A stretch of 64,000 nucleotides of DNA from Alsobacter metallidurans (GCF_014636935.1 NZ_BMES01000002.1:1183534-1247533), one strand, 5' to 3'. Shown: positions 1 to 9,370, numbered from the stretch's first letter. Notes: generated from the letters alone by a model not told the origin. Made by a program: numbers and translations.

Positions 1-686
1 GTGGTGGTCCACTGCCACAGCGCGTATTGGCGGTCCGAATAGCGCTCGTGCGGCTCGGCCGCGACGCTGCGGATCCAGAACGGGTACTCGTTCAACTCGC
101 CGCGCAGCACCTCCTCGTGGAAGGTGATGTCCGTGTAGATGATCGGCCGCTTGCCGGTATGGCGCTCCAACTCGGCCAGCATGATCTTGATCTTCTCAAG
201 CGCTACGTCGCGCGGCACCTTTTTCGGGCAGGTCTGCGAGTGGCCGTTCCATTCCACGTCCAGCACTGGCGGCAGCGCGTCCGGATCGGTCGGGATGTGC
301 TGCACGAACCACTTGGCCTGCTCGGCCGCCGGCCGGCACCAGTACACGAAGTGATAGGCCCCAACCGGCACGCCCGCCGCCTTGGCGCCGGCCCAGTTGC
401 GGTTGAACGCCGGGTCGAGATGGTCGCCACCCTCGGTCGCCTTGATGAAGGCAAACTTGGTGCCGGCATCGCGTACGGAGTTCCAGTCGACCTCGCCCTG
501 CCAGCGCGACACGTCGATGCCGTGGATCGGCAACGTCTTCGCCCGCGCCACGCCGGGATGCGGCTTGACGTCCCCTTTGCGGGGATAGTGGTCGGGGGCC
601 ATCGTGCAGCCCGCGAGAAGGAGGGAGAAGGCGACAGCGACCGCGCCGAATACGCCGGTGGTCGGTCCGCGAGAAAGGATACGCAT
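1..686 (-). CDS. GH25 family muramidase (lysozyme-like) lipoprotein, C-terminus beyond window
   Basis: Glycoside hydrolase family 25 enzymes cut the beta-1,4 bond between MurNAc and GlcNAc in peptidoglycan. Reading down from an ATG at 686, the protein starts with a hydrophobic stretch and a lipobox LLAGC (Cys27), so it is probably a lipoprotein. The family hallmarks follow: HGIDVSRWQG (catalytic-site Asp), FAFIKATEGG, and VLDVEW with the paired acidic residues. The frame stays open to base 1, so the last part of the beta-barrel is outside the window. The antisense strand is also open here but shows no protein family signature. The next gene downstream in transcription is not visible; mgtE lies 94 bp behind its start, on the same strand. 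Confidence 0.88.
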   Translation of the reverse strand, partial: MRILSRGPTTGVFGAVAVAFSLLLAGCTMAPDHYPRKGDVKPHPGVARAKTLPIHGIDVSRWQGEVDWNSVRDAGTKFAFIKATEGGDHLDPAFNRNWAGAKAAGVPVGAYHFVYWCRPAAEQAKWFVQHIPTDPDALPPVLDVEWNGHSQTCPKKVPRDVALEKIKIMLAELERHTGKRPIIYTDITFHEEVLRGELNEYPFWIRSVAAEPHERYSDRQYALWQWTT

Positions 687-780
687 CAAAGCTCGCCGCT
701 CGGTGGACGGGAACGCGATACCCAGCAAATCGACCAAAGGTCTTAAGAAACAGGAAACACCACACCGGAGCCGGTTGCAA

Positions 781-2196
781 TCACCCCAGGCCGAACCAGA
801 GCGTCGCAATCCCCAGAAACGAGAAAAACCCCACCACATCCGTCACCGTGGTGACAAAGACGCCGGACGACACGGCCGGATCGGCGCCGACCTTCTCAAG
901 CGTCAGGGGGATGAGGATGCCGCCCAGCGCGCCCGCCACCAGGTTGACCAGCATGGCGATGCAGATCACCGCGCCGATGTTCCAGTCCTGGAACCAGAGC
1001 GACGCCACCGCGCCGGTGAGCAGGCCGAAACCGATCCCGTTCAGGAGGCCCACGAGGCTTTCGCGCAGCGTCACCCGGAAGGCGTTGCCGGCGCCGAGCT
1101 CGCGCACCGCCAACGCCCGCACAGCCACCGTCATGGTCTGCGTCGCCGCGTTGCCGCCCTGGCTGGCCACGATGGGGGCGAGCACGGCCAACGCCACCAT
1201 TTTCTGGAGTTGCCCCTCGAACAGCCCCAGCACGGCCGAGGCCACGAAGGCCGTGATCAGGTTCACGAACAGCCACACGAACCGGCTGCGCGCGATGGTC
1301 ATCACGGTGTCGGAGAGCTCCTCGTCCCAGCGCACGCCGCCGAGCGCCTTCACGTCCTCGTCGGCCTCTTCCTGGATCACGTCCACGACGTCGTCGATGG
1401 TCACGACCCCCACCAGACGCTCGGCCTCGTCCACCACCGGGGCGGACACGAGATTGTAGCGCTCGAACAGGCGAGCCACCTGCTCCTGGTCCTCGGTGGC
1501 GTGTACGCGCCGCCGATCCGTGCTCATCAGCGCGTCGACGCGCTCGATGCGCGGGCTGCGGACCAGCTTGTCGAGAAAGATTTGCCCGAGCAGCCGGTGG
1601 CCCGGATCCACCACGAAGACCTCGAAAAAGCTCTGCGGCAGATCCTCGGTGGCGTGCAGATGGTCCAGCGTCTGTCCGGCCGTCCAGAACGGCGGCACGG
1701 CCACCAGCTCCGTCTGCATCAGGCGCCCGGCCGAATCCTCCGGATAGTCCAGGCTCTTTTGCAGGGCGACGCGCTCGGAGGCGGGCAGGCCTTCGAGAAT
1801 TTCGTTCTGCTCGTCCTTGTCGAGATCCTCGAGGATATAGACCGCGTCGTCCGACTCGAGGTCCTTCATGCCCTCGATGACGGTCTTGGTCGGCAGCTCG
1901 TCGAGCAGCTCCTCGCGGATGCTGTCGTCGACCTCGGTGAGCGCGGCGAAATCGAAGACGTCGCCGAGCAGCCCGATCAGGCGGGCGCGTGCGTCGGCCG
2001 GCAGCGCCTCGATCAACGCGCCCTGGTCGGCCTCGTGGAACGGGCGGACGAGATCGCGGACCTTCTCGGCGTCCCCGGCCTCAACGGCTTGCGCGACGGC
2101 GTCCACGTAATCGCGGCTGACGTCGCCCTCCTCGTCGCGAAACGCGAGGATCCGCTCAGCCGACTTGGCGCCGTCGTCGAGGTCCAGCATGCGCAT
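781..2196 (-). CDS. mgtE: Magnesium transporter MgtE
   Basis: Homodimeric inner-membrane Mg2+ channel gated by cytosolic Mg2+. The 471-residue protein shows the full family layout: a helical MgtE N domain (about 30-130), a CBS pair (about 135-260, with VDALMSTD and VVTIDDVVDVIQEE), then five hydrophobic segments (about 290-471). The pore region carries the SQGGNAATQTM stretch, and TTVTDVVGFFSF holds the conserved pore Asp. Start ATG at 2196; length is normal for the family. The 148 bp upstream are shared with the divergent acyltransferase gene. No M-box-like Mg2+ riboswitch was recognised there. Confidence 0.95.
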   Translation of the reverse strand: MRMLDLDDGAKSAERILAFRDEEGDVSRDYVDAVAQAVEAGDAEKVRDLVRPFHEADQGALIEALPADARARLIGLLGDVFDFAALTEVDDSIREELLDELPTKTVIEGMKDLESDDAVYILEDLDKDEQNEILEGLPASERVALQKSLDYPEDSAGRLMQTELVAVPPFWTAGQTLDHLHATEDLPQSFFEVFVVDPGHRLLGQIFLDKLVRSPRIERVDALMSTDRRRVHATEDQEQVARLFERYNLVSAPVVDEAERLVGVVTIDDVVDVIQEEADEDVKALGGVRWDEELSDTVMTIARSRFVWLFVNLITAFVASAVLGLFEGQLQKMVALAVLAPIVASQGGNAATQTMTVAVRALAVRELGAGNAFRVTLRESLVGLLNGIGFGLLTGAVASLWFQDWNIGAVICIAMLVNLVAGALGGILIPLTLEKVGADPAVSSGVFVTTVTDVVGFFSFLGIATLWFGLG

Positions 2197-2344
2197 CCGT
2201 CCCCGAGTCGGAGGTGGGCCCGGGGCCTTGTATCACTCGCGGCGCCCCGCGCAACGCGCCTCTCCGCCGCAAGAAGCGAGCTACGGATCCTTAGAGGATT
2301 TCGGGCAGCGTGATTGTCCTCGCCAGCCCGGACCCCGAAGGCCG

Positions 2345-3478
2345 ATGTCCACACTTCCCAAGCACATGCCGGCGCTCGATGGCTTGCGCGGAGTGGCGAT
2401 CCTGATGGTGATCCTCCATCACGCAGCCGAGGGCCGCTACGGCGCTCTCGCCATCTACGAACGTTCGGGGAGCCTGCCCATGTTGCAGTTGCCCGAATGG
2501 CTCTCTGCCATCGCCGAAAACGGCATGCATGGGGTGCAACTCTTTTTCGTCGTGAGCGCCTTCACGCTCACCTGCCGCATGAGCCAAAACGGCGGAAGCC
2601 TCGCTCACTACGCCCTGCGACGGCTGGCCCGGATCGGCCCAGGCTACTGGATCGCCCTGCTGGGCTACGGCGCATTGGCCGGCTTCGGTCCCACCCTGCG
2701 CGCGCCCGACGGGCTGAGCCCGATGGACCTGCTCATCGGCGCCCTGTTCGGAAGCGTCTGGCAAGGCGGCGCCGCATTGGCGGTTGTGCCTGGCGGTTGG
2801 TCGATCTCCTGCGAGGTCGCCTTCTACGTCGCGTTGCCGGTGATCCTCGTGGTTCTGGACGGACGATTGCTGCGTGCTCTTCTGCTTTGCGCGGTCGCGA
2901 CTTTGCTGGCTCTTCAGCTCCAGCTCCGTGGCGAAGCAGCAGGAACCTGGACGTTCGAAGCGTTCGTGAACCCGTTGGCGCAAGCGCCGGTCTTTGTGTT
3001 CGGAGTCGCGGCCGCGCTGGCTGCGCGCCGCTTCGGGTGGAGGCCTCCGCCCGGGCTGGCGCTGGCGCTGGTCGCCATGTTGGCGCTGCTTCCGGCCGCG
3101 CACAACGTCGTGTTCGCCATGATCGCGGCCGCCGCCACTGCGCTCGCGGCCCGCCGACCGCCGGCGCTGCTCGCCAGCCGGCCGCTTCGAGCCGTCGGCG
3201 AAGTCAGCTACAGCATGTACCTCGTTCATTTCGCGCTGGCCCTGCCCTGCCTCGAAATCGCCGAACGAGTCGCGCCAAGGTCCGACTGGACGACGCTCGC
3301 GGTCTCGTTTCCTCTGCTCGTCATGGCCAGCTTCGCGGTCGCGCTCGTAACGCATCGGTGGATCGAGAAGCCGTTCATCATCTGGGCCGGGCGGTTTGGA
3401 TCAGCGCCGGCGCCGTACGCGGCGAGCGGCTTTGCCGCGCCCCCGCCTTCAACTGTGCCGGAGGTCGGCCGCGCATGA
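2345..3478 (+). CDS. Acyltransferase 3 family membrane protein (OafA/YrhL type)
   Basis: Integral-membrane O-acyltransferases of this family move acetyl or other acyl groups onto extracytoplasmic sugars. The 377-residue product begins MPALDGLRGVAILMVILHH, the usual first-helix signature with the conserved His pair, and ends with SYSMYLVHFAL, typical of the last helices. About ten hydrophobic segments are visible. Start taken at ATG 2345; ATG 2366 would begin right at the conserved motif. The frame is open further upstream, but that stretch does not look like family sequence. Its stop overlaps the start of the deacetylase gene (ATGA), so the two are probably co-translated and may modify the same polysaccharide. 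The substrate cannot be read from sequence. Confidence 0.85.
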   Translation: MSTLPKHMPALDGLRGVAILMVILHHAAEGRYGALAIYERSGSLPMLQLPEWLSAIAENGMHGVQLFFVVSAFTLTCRMSQNGGSLAHYALRRLARIGPGYWIALLGYGALAGFGPTLRAPDGLSPMDLLIGALFGSVWQGGAALAVVPGGWSISCEVAFYVALPVILVVLDGRLLRALLLCAVATLLALQLQLRGEAAGTWTFEAFVNPLAQAPVFVFGVAAALAARRFGWRPPPGLALALVAMLALLPAAHNVVFAMIAAAATALAARRPPALLASRPLRAVGEVSYSMYLVHFALALPCLEIAERVAPRSDWTTLAVSFPLLVMASFAVALVTHRWIEKPFIIWAGRFGSAPAPYAASGFAAPPPSTVPEVGRA

Positions 3479-4338
3479 CGTTCCACCCATCCAGACGCGC
3501 GGTTGCGGCAGGCCTGCTCGCCTTGACAGGAGCCCGCCCGTCCCTCGCTTCGACGTGCGCTCCCGACCGCCTCGGAACCGCCCGCATGCTCCCGGTGGGG
3601 ACGCGCGGCGGCCTGCAGGTTGGCTTGAAGACATACCCGGCCGCCTTGCCGCTCGGACCTCGCGAGGTTGTCCTGACGTTCGACGACGGGCCCTCCCCCG
3701 GAACCACCCCACAGGTGCTGGACGCGCTCGCCTGCGAGGGCGCCAAGGCGACGTTCTTTCTGATTGGCCGTAACGCCGAAGCCCATCCGGCGCTGGTGCG
3801 GCGCATCCGGGAGAACGGCCACACGCTGGCCTGCCACACCTGGTCCCATCCCTGGACCATGCGCAACCTGTCCGGCGCCGCACAGATTCGCGAGGTCGAG
3901 CACGGCTTCGCGGCGATCGCGGCCGCGATCGGCGCACCTGACGCCAGACCCGGCCAGGGCGGCGTCGCGCCGTTTCTGCGTTATCCGGGCTTTGCCGACA
4001 CGCCTGCCGCCAACGCCTGGGCGGCCGAGCGCGACATCGGCGTTTTCGGCTGCGATCTGTGGGCCTCCGATTGGGTCCACATGACGCCGGATTTCCAGCT
4101 CGCACGCATGATGGACCGCCTGCGCCACGCCGGGCGCGGCGTGATCCTGTTTCACGACACGCAGGCGCAAACCGCCGCCATGCTGCCGGCGTTCTTGCGC
4201 GCGCTGAAGGCGGAGGGTTATGCGCTGGTTCACCTGCAGCCGGGATCAGGTCGAACCGAGACAGTCGCCGCGCCGGCGGGATGGACAAGCGAGACGGAAC
4301 GCATCATCGCCGGGATTCGGCTGCACCGTGGGGTGTAG
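3475..4338 (+). CDS. Polysaccharide deacetylase (NodB-homology domain), exported
   Basis: CE4-type deacetylases remove N- or O-acetyl groups from chitin-like or peptidoglycan polymers. All five CE4 motifs are present: TFDDGPS (Asp70/Asp71), the metal ligands in HTWSHP (His121, His125), FLRYPGF, a Trp/Asp motif in CDLWASDW, and VILFHDT. Residues 1-26 form an export signal with an RR pair (SRRAVAAGLLALTG), possibly Tat, and a likely cut near SLAS. The start is fixed by the 4-bp overlap with the upstream acyltransferase stop. Calling it NodB in the nodulation sense is not justified, since no nodA or nodC is nearby. The product is 287 residues. Confidence 0.88.
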   Translation: MTFHPSRRAVAAGLLALTGARPSLASTCAPDRLGTARMLPVGTRGGLQVGLKTYPAALPLGPREVVLTFDDGPSPGTTPQVLDALACEGAKATFFLIGRNAEAHPALVRRIRENGHTLACHTWSHPWTMRNLSGAAQIREVEHGFAAIAAAIGAPDARPGQGGVAPFLRYPGFADTPAANAWAAERDIGVFGCDLWASDWVHMTPDFQLARMMDRLRHAGRGVILFHDTQAQTAAMLPAFLRALKAEGYALVHLQPGSGRTETVAAPAGWTSETERIIAGIRLHRGV

Positions 4339-4351
4339 GACCCCAAAACGA

Positions 4352-4386
4352 AACGGCGGCCCGGACCTTTCGGTCCTGCCGCCGTT
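4352..4386. terminator. Hairpin between convergent deacetylase and tRNA-Leu genes
   Basis: Arms AACGGCGG (4352-4359) and CCGCCGTT (4379-4386) enclose an inner GGACC/GGTCC stem with a TTTC loop. It lies just after the deacetylase stop and beyond the 3' end of tRNA-Leu, so it could end transcription from both sides. There is no strong T-run on either side. Confidence 0.55.
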
Positions 4387-4411
4387 CGGAGCCCGGGGGC
4401 TCGAAGAGCAC

Positions 4412-4498
4412 TGGTGCGGTCGAGAGGACTCGAACCTCCACAACGGTTAAGTTACTAGCACCTCAAGCTAGCGCGTCTACCAATTCCGCCACGACCGC
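4412..4498 (-). tRNA. tRNA-Leu (anticodon GAG)
   Basis: On the minus strand the 87-nt sequence begins GCGGTCGTGGCGGAATTGG and ends CGACCGC followed by A and an encoded CCA. The acceptor arms GCGGTCG/CGACCGC pair fully. The anticodon stem CTAGC/GCTAG encloses loop TTGAGGT, giving anticodon GAG. A long variable arm and GGTTCGAGTCC T-arm complete a class II tRNA-Leu. Confidence 0.96.
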
Positions 4499-4617
4499 AA
4501 CGTGTTTCAGGTGGGCTTCCAAGGAGGTCGCCCGACCGGAACGGCGCTCCGTGTAACAGAAGGATTCCGGGTCCACAAGCGCCGTGTGTGCGGCGCGCCG
4601 GGAAAAGCGGGCTCCGA

Positions 4618-4872
4618 TCAGGCCTGCTCTTTCTCGCTTGGCGGGCGACGTAGGAGCTCCTTGACCTCGACCGTGATCACCGCGCCGTTCACCACCACGT
4701 TGCCGCGCGCGATCGGCATGTCGTTGGCGAGGATCTCGACCTCGTCGCCTTCGGCCGAATCGAGCGCGATCACCGCGCCGCGGCCCATGCGCAGAAGTTG
4801 GTGGATCGGCATCCGGGAGCGTCCGAGAACGATGGAGATGTCTACGCCGACAATGTCGAGACCGTTGGTCAC
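4618..4872 (-). CDS. FliN-like SpoA-domain protein (orphan flagellar-switch type)
   Basis: The 84-residue protein is essentially one SpoA (surface presentation of antigens) domain, as in the C-terminal part of the C-ring protein FliN. Typical stretches are VDISIVLGRSRMPIHQLL, LRMGRGAVIALD, and VEILANDMPIARGNVVV followed by ITVEV. Classical FliN has an extra N-terminal part that is missing here, and no other flagellar gene is in the window. It sits alone between tRNA-Leu and the divergently transcribed lipB. It could be the real switch protein encoded away from the main flagellar cluster, or a small SpoA partner of another system. Domain call firm; role uncertain. Confidence 0.8.
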   Translation of the reverse strand: MTNGLDIVGVDISIVLGRSRMPIHQLLRMGRGAVIALDSAEGDEVEILANDMPIARGNVVVNGAVITVEVKELLRRPPSEKEQA

Positions 4873-5018
4873 TCAGTTGCTCCAACTACGCGAACGAAAC
4901 CGGGGCGGGGCGCTGGTGGAAGCGGCGCTCCGGGGTGCATAGATGACTGGCGCGGCCATGTTCGGGCCGGCGATCCCGTCACCTGGTCTCAATGAGCCAA
5001 TAACAGGGTTAATGCGCG

Positions 5019-5732
5019 GTGAAGATCAGGGACGAACTGGTTGAGCGCTTCTGGCCGGCCGAGGGCGGGGCGCCCGTCGAGTGGGTCGTCACGCCGGGCC
5101 CCGTGGCCTACGAAGACGCCCTGCGCGTCATGGAGGCCCGCGCCGACGCCATTGCGGCCGGGACCGCGACAGAGTGCGTCTGGCTGCTGGAGCACCCTCC
5201 CCTTTACACGGCGGGCACGTCGGCGCGCGACGGCGACCTCGTGGACGAGCGGTTCCCGGTGCACCGGACCGGGCGCGGCGGGCAATTCACGTATCACGGC
5301 CCTGGGCAACGGGTGGCCTATGTGATGCTGGACCTGAAGCGCCGCCGGCCCGACGTGCGCGCCTTCGTGGCGGCGCTGGAGGCCTGGGTGATCGACACGC
5401 TTGCGGCGTTCAACGTGCGCGGCGAACGGCGCGAGGACCGCGTTGGCGTTTGGGTCCGCCGGCCCGAAAAGGCGCCGGGCGCCGAGGACAAGATCGCGGC
5501 CATCGGCATCCGTGTGCGGCGCTGGGTTACGTTTCACGGGATCAGCCTCAACGTCGAGCCGGACCTGTCGCATTTCGGCGGCATCGTGCCGTGCGGCATC
5601 GCCGAGGAACTCTACGGCGTGACCAGCCTCGTCGACCTCGGCCTCCCGGTGACGCTGCACGACGCCGACGTGGCGCTGCGGGCCGCGTTCGAAAACGTTT
5701 TCGGCCCGACCGCGACGTCGCAGGTCGGCTAG
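5019..5732 (+). CDS. lipB: Octanoyltransferase (lipoyl(octanoyl) transferase) LipB
   Basis: Transfers octanoyl from acyl carrier protein to lipoyl domains of 2-oxoacid dehydrogenases and GcvH, the first step of lipoate synthesis. The 237-residue protein has [12 protein letters not shown], a Lys158 in [14 protein letters not shown] and the acyl-thioester Cys192 in GIVPCGI, matching the Cys/Lys catalytic dyad of the family. The start is a GTG at 5019. The nearby ATG at 5012 is out of frame. The upstream 146 bp are shared with the divergent fliN-like gene. Confidence 0.95.
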   Translation: MKIRDELVERFWPAEGGAPVEWVVTPGPVAYEDALRVMEARADAIAAGTATECVWLLEHPPLYTAGTSARDGDLVDERFPVHRTGRGGQFTYHGPGQRVAYVMLDLKRRRPDVRAFVAALEAWVIDTLAAFNVRGERREDRVGVWVRRPEKAPGAEDKIAAIGIRVRRWVTFHGISLNVEPDLSHFGGIVPCGIAEELYGVTSLVDLGLPVTLHDADVALRAAFENVFGPTATSQVG

Positions 5733-5811
5733 GGACGCTTGATTGCGCCTGCGGGCAACGCGGAATGGCATGACGCTTTTTTCCGCCGCGTCTTCGTCGT
5801 ACATCTCCCCC

Positions 5812-7896
5812 ATGGCTTCATCACCACGCACGACTCGCCCGGCCGCAGAGCCTGCGCCGGACGTCTTCGACGACGAGGCGCTCCAGGACGATCTCGACGC
5901 CGAGGCGGAGCTCGACCAACTCGGCGAGCAGGGCCTCGACGACGACATCGCCGAGCAGGCCGGGCTCGACATCGATTTCGAGGGCCCCACCGCCAATTCA
6001 CGCGTGAAGCACGGCGTGGAGGTGATCCGCGCATTCTGGCAGACCCTTCCCAACGGCCCAGGCGTCTACCGCATGATCGATGCGGACGATGGCGTCCTCT
6101 ATGTCGGAAAGGCCCGAAGCCTGAAGAAGCGCGTCGCCAGCTATGCGCGCGGCGTCGGCCATTCAACGCGCATCCTGCGGGTGATCGCCGAAACGGCGCG
6201 GATGGAGTTCGTCACCACGCAGACCGAGACCGAGGCGCTGCTGCTGGAAGCCAACCTCATCAAGCAGCTGAAGCCGCGGTTCAACGTGCTGCTGCGCGAC
6301 GACAAGTCGTTTCCCTACATCCTGCTCACGGGCGACCACGTTTCCCCCCAACTCACCAAGCATCGCGGCGCGCGCAACCGGCCGGGCGATTATTTCGGGC
6401 CTTTCGCCAGCGTCTGGGCGGTGAACCGCACCCTCAACGCGCTGCAGCGCGCCTTTCTGCTGCGGTCCTGCACGGACAGCTACTACGAGAACCGCACCCG
6501 GCCGTGCCTGCTGCACCAGATCAAGCGCTGCTCCGGCCCGTGCACGGGCGAAGTCGGGCATGTCGAATATGCCCGCCTCGCCGCCCAGGCCCGCGACTTC
6601 CTGCGCGGCAAGAGCAAGGGCGTGAAGGCGCAGCTCGCCGCCGACATGCAGAAGGCCTCGGACGAGCTCGAATTCGAGCGCGCGGCGCGCTACCGCGATC
6701 GCCTCGCGGCGCTGTCGGCCATCCAGGGCTCGCAGGATATCAACCCGCAGAACACCGAGGAGGCGGACGTTTTCGCCCTCCACGAGGAGGCAGGGCAGTT
6801 TTGCGTCGAGGTGTTCTTTTTCCGGAATTTTCAGAACTGGGGCAATCGCGACTACTTTCCCAAGGCCGACAAAACGACGCCCGCCACCGAAGTGCTGGCC
6901 GCCTTCATCGCCCAGTTTTATGACGACAAGCCCCCGCCCCGGCTCGTTTTGCTGTCGCACGAGATCGACGAACGCACGCTGCTCGAGGAGGCGCTTACGG
7001 CGACTGCCGGCGGGCGCGTGGAGGTCAACGTGCCCAAACGCGGAGAGAAGCGCGACCTCGTGGAGCACGCCGCCAAGAACGCCCGCGAGGCGCTGGGCCG
7101 GCGGCTCGCCGACACCTCGTCGCAGCAAAAGCTGCTCGGCGCCGTCGCGCAGGCGTTCGGCCTCCCCACCGCGCCGCGGCGCGTTGAGGTCTACGACAAC
7201 TCGCACATCATGGGGACAAACGCCGTAGGCGGCATGGTGGTGGCGGGCCCGGCCGGGTTTTCGAAAGCCCACTACCGGACCTTCAACATCAAGTCCGAAG
7301 AACTCACGCCCGGCGACGACTACGGCATGATGCGCGAGGTGCTGAAGCGCCGTTTTTCGCGGCTCATGAAGGAGAACCCGCGCGATGCTGCGGCAGCCGC
7401 ACAAGCGCCCGAGCGCGAGCGTGACATCGGCGAGATGCCGGCGTGGCCGGACCTCGTTCTGATCGACGGCGGCCGTGGCCAGCTCGACGCCGCGCGCCAG
7501 ACGCTGGAGGAGATCGGCCTCACGGACGTGCCGCTGGTGGGCGTCGCAAAAGGCCCGGACCGCGACGCCGGCCGCGAAACCTTCTTCGTGCCGGGCCGCG
7601 ACCCGTTCAAGCTCGCGCCGCGCGATCCGGCGCTGTATTTCATCCAGCGACTGCGCGATGAGGCCCATCGCTTCGCCATCGGCACGCACAGGGCAAAGCG
7701 AAAGCGGGAGTTCACCAAGAGCCCCCTCGACGAGATTTCGGGCATCGGCCCGGCGCGCAAGCGCGCGCTGCTGCTGCATTTCGGCACCGCCAAGGCCATC
7801 GCGCGCGCATCGCTGGACGACCTCGCCCGGACGCCGGGCGTCAACGCCGCGACCGCCAAGGCGGTCTACGATCACTTCCACGAGGGGCGCGGTTGA
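5812..7896 (+). CDS. uvrC: Excinuclease ABC subunit C (UvrC)
   Basis: Nuclease of nucleotide excision repair, cutting on both sides of the lesion handed over by UvrB. The GIY-YIG domain is clear (NGPGVYRM and [14 protein letters not shown]). Then come a Cys-rich stretch ([13 protein letters not shown]), the UVR UvrB-binding helix ([15 protein letters not shown]), the RNase H-like endonuclease half ([33 protein letters not shown]), and a C-terminal helix-hairpin-helix ([17 protein letters not shown]). Upstream of the first domain is an acidic, probably disordered leader of about 65 residues. ATG 5812 is chosen, but ATG 5770 and TTG 5743 (preceded by AGGGA) are possible and would lengthen that leader. 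Confidence 0.95.
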   Translation: MASSPRTTRPAAEPAPDVFDDEALQDDLDAEAELDQLGEQGLDDDIAEQAGLDIDFEGPTANSRVKHGVEVIRAFWQTLPNGPGVYRMIDADDGVLYVGKARSLKKRVASYARGVGHSTRILRVIAETARMEFVTTQTETEALLLEANLIKQLKPRFNVLLRDDKSFPYILLTGDHVSPQLTKHRGARNRPGDYFGPFASVWAVNRTLNALQRAFLLRSCTDSYYENRTRPCLLHQIKRCSGPCTGEVGHVEYARLAAQARDFLRGKSKGVKAQLAADMQKASDELEFERAARYRDRLAALSAIQGSQDINPQNTEEADVFALHEEAGQFCVEVFFFRNFQNWGNRDYFPKADKTTPATEVLAAFIAQFYDDKPPPRLVLLSHEIDERTLLEEALTATAGGRVEVNVPKRGEKRDLVEHAAKNAREALGRRLADTSSQQKLLGAVAQAFGLPTAPRRVEVYDNSHIMGTNAVGGMVVAGPAGFSKAHYRTFNIKSEELTPGDDYGMMREVLKRRFSRLMKENPRDAAAAAQAPERERDIGEMPAWPDLVLIDGGRGQLDAARQTLEEIGLTDVPLVGVAKGPDRDAGRETFFVPGRDPFKLAPRDPALYFIQRLRDEAHRFAIGTHRAKRKREFTKSPLDEISGIGPARKRALLLHFGTAKAIARASLDDLARTPGVNAATAKAVYDHFHEGRG

Positions 7897-7987
7897 TGCC
7901 GACGAGCAACCCGGCGCGAGCGCGACAGCTAAACGCCCCGGGTCGGTTGACGCCCCTCCCCTCGGCATGTTTCCTCGGCCCCAACTG

Positions 7988-8584
7988 ATGCTGGCGAGCG
8001 ACATGCGGCGGGCAAACCCCCTCAATCTCCCGAACATCCTGACCTATGGCCGCGTGTTCGCGGTGCCAGTCGTCGTGGCCTGCATGTTCTGGCCCGAGGA
8101 ATTCTGGATGCGGTGGACGGCGCTGTTCGTCTTCGCGGTCGCGGGAATCACCGACTTCTTCGACGGTTATTTGGCGCGCGCCTGGCAGCAGCAGTCGACG
8201 TTGGGCCGCATGCTGGACCCGATCGCCGACAAGCTTCTGGTGTCGGCGACGTTGCTGATGCTGGTGGCGGACCGCACCATCACGAGCTGGTCGATCTGGG
8301 CCGCCATCGTGATCCTTTCGCGCGAGATCCTGGTTTCGGGCCTGCGCGAATATCTGGCCGAATTGCGCGTCAGCGTGCCGGTGTCCACCGTGGCCAAGTG
8401 GAAAACCACGCTGCAACTGATCGCGATAGGCTTTCTGATCGTCGGCCCCGCAGGCGAGCACGTGCTGCCCGGCACGGTGGCGATCGGGCTTGGCCTGCTC
8501 TGGGTCGCGGCGATCCTGACGCTCTACACGGGCTATGATTATTTCCGCGCCGGCATTCACCACATCGTGGACCACGGCGCCTGA
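7988..8584 (+). CDS. pgsA: CDP-diacylglycerol--glycerol-3-phosphate 3-phosphatidyltransferase PgsA
   Basis: Makes phosphatidylglycerol-phosphate in the inner membrane. The CDP-alcohol phosphatidyltransferase signature DGxxARx8GxxxDxxxD is intact: it runs from FDGYLARAW to GRMLDPIADK, near residues 58-82. The opening LNLPNILTYGRVFAVPVVV is the family N-terminus. About five hydrophobic segments in 198 residues. Start taken at ATG 7988; ATG 8003 is an alternative. It follows uvrC and precedes moaD by 10 bp, a neighbourhood common in alphaproteobacteria. Confidence 0.93.
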   Translation: MLASDMRRANPLNLPNILTYGRVFAVPVVVACMFWPEEFWMRWTALFVFAVAGITDFFDGYLARAWQQQSTLGRMLDPIADKLLVSATLLMLVADRTITSWSIWAAIVILSREILVSGLREYLAELRVSVPVSTVAKWKTTLQLIAIGFLIVGPAGEHVLPGTVAIGLGLLWVAAILTLYTGYDYFRAGIHHIVDHGA

Positions 8585-8594
8585 GGGCCGTTTC

Positions 8595-8846
8595 ATGAAG
8601 ATCGTCTACTTCGCCTGGGTCCGCGAACGCATCGGCAAGCCCGAGGAAGAGCTGACGCCGCCCGAGAACGTCAGGACGGTCGCGGACCTCGCAGCCTGGC
8701 TGGCGAGCCTCGGCGAGGAATACGCCTATGCGTTCGAGAACCCAACCATTGTGCGGGCGGCGATAGACCGCAAACACGTGAAGCCCGAGACGCCAATCGC
8801 GGGCGCCCGCGAGATCGCGTTCTTCCCGCCCATGACGGGCGGCTGA
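8595..8846 (+). CDS. moaD: Molybdopterin synthase sulfur carrier subunit MoaD
   Basis: Small ubiquitin-fold sulfur carrier for molybdopterin synthesis. The 83-residue protein starts MKIVYFAWVRERIG and ends PPMTGG; the terminal Gly-Gly is where MoeB adenylates and thiocarboxylate forms. The ATG at 8595 gives normal length. It is followed after 1 bp by moaE, its heterotetramer partner, so translation is almost certainly coupled. Confidence 0.95.
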   Translation: MKIVYFAWVRERIGKPEEELTPPENVRTVADLAAWLASLGEEYAYAFENPTIVRAAIDRKHVKPETPIAGAREIAFFPPMTGG

Positions 8847-8847
8847 G

Positions 8848-9315
8848 ATGGCGCAGGCGCCGCTCACCGTCCGCATCCAGGCCGAACCCTTCGACGTCGC
8901 GGCCGAACTGGCGGGGATCGCCGCAGGCCGCACGGATGTGGGCGCCGTGGTCAGCTTCACGGGGCTTTGCCGGGCCGAGGGCGGCGCCTTGGCCGCGCTG
9001 GAGCTGGAGCATTACCCCGGCATGGCCGAGGAGGAGATGCGCCGGGTCGCCGCCGAGGCCGCGGAGCGCTGGCCGCTGCAGGGCCTCGTCGCGATCCACC
9101 GGCACGGCAAGATCGCGCCGGGCGAGCCGATCGTCCTGGTCGTCACGGCCTCCGCCCACCGCGCCGCTGCGTTCGAGGCGGCCGAATTCCTGATGGACTA
9201 TCTCAAGACCCGCGCGCCCTTCTGGAAAAAGGAGCATCGCGTCGACGGATCACAGGGCGATTGGGTCGAGGCCAAGGACGTGGACGACAAGGCCGCGGAA
9301 CGCTGGGCGCGATAG
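8848..9315 (+). CDS. moaE: Molybdopterin synthase catalytic subunit MoaE
   Basis: Converts precursor Z (cPMP) to molybdopterin with sulfur delivered by MoaD. Family marks in the 155-residue product are VGAVVSFTGLCR, LELEHYPGMAEEEM, IHRHGKIAPGEPIVLV and APFWKKEH, which carries the conserved active-site Lys. Start ATG 8848, one base after the moaD stop. Confidence 0.95.
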   Translation: MAQAPLTVRIQAEPFDVAAELAGIAAGRTDVGAVVSFTGLCRAEGGALAALELEHYPGMAEEEMRRVAAEAAERWPLQGLVAIHRHGKIAPGEPIVLVVTASAHRAAAFEAAEFLMDYLKTRAPFWKKEHRVDGSQGDWVEAKDVDDKAAERWAR

Positions 9316-9335
9316 CGCGGACCAGCGCGAAGCGC

Positions 9336-9359
9336 CACCCTCCCTTGAGGGGGAGGGTG
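9336..9359. terminator. Hairpin between convergent moaE and mtnP
   Basis: Perfect 9-bp arms CACCCTCCC (9336-9344) and GGGAGGGTG (9351-9359) with loop TTGAGG lie between the two stop codons. No T-run follows on either strand. Similar GC-rich CCCTCCC/GGGAGGG palindromes are common between genes in alphaproteobacteria, so it may be a dispersed repeat element rather than a classical terminator. Confidence 0.5.
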
Positions 9360-9370
9360 TGGCTGCGGCC

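Noticed and set aside
3475..4338. Nodulation gene nodB
   Set aside because: The NodB-homology domain is shared by many CE4 deacetylases, and no nodA, nodC or nod box is nearby.
9336..9359. Dispersed repeat family with several copies in the window
   Set aside because: Only one CACCCTCCC/GGGAGGGTG palindrome was found here, so it is listed as an intergenic hairpin only.
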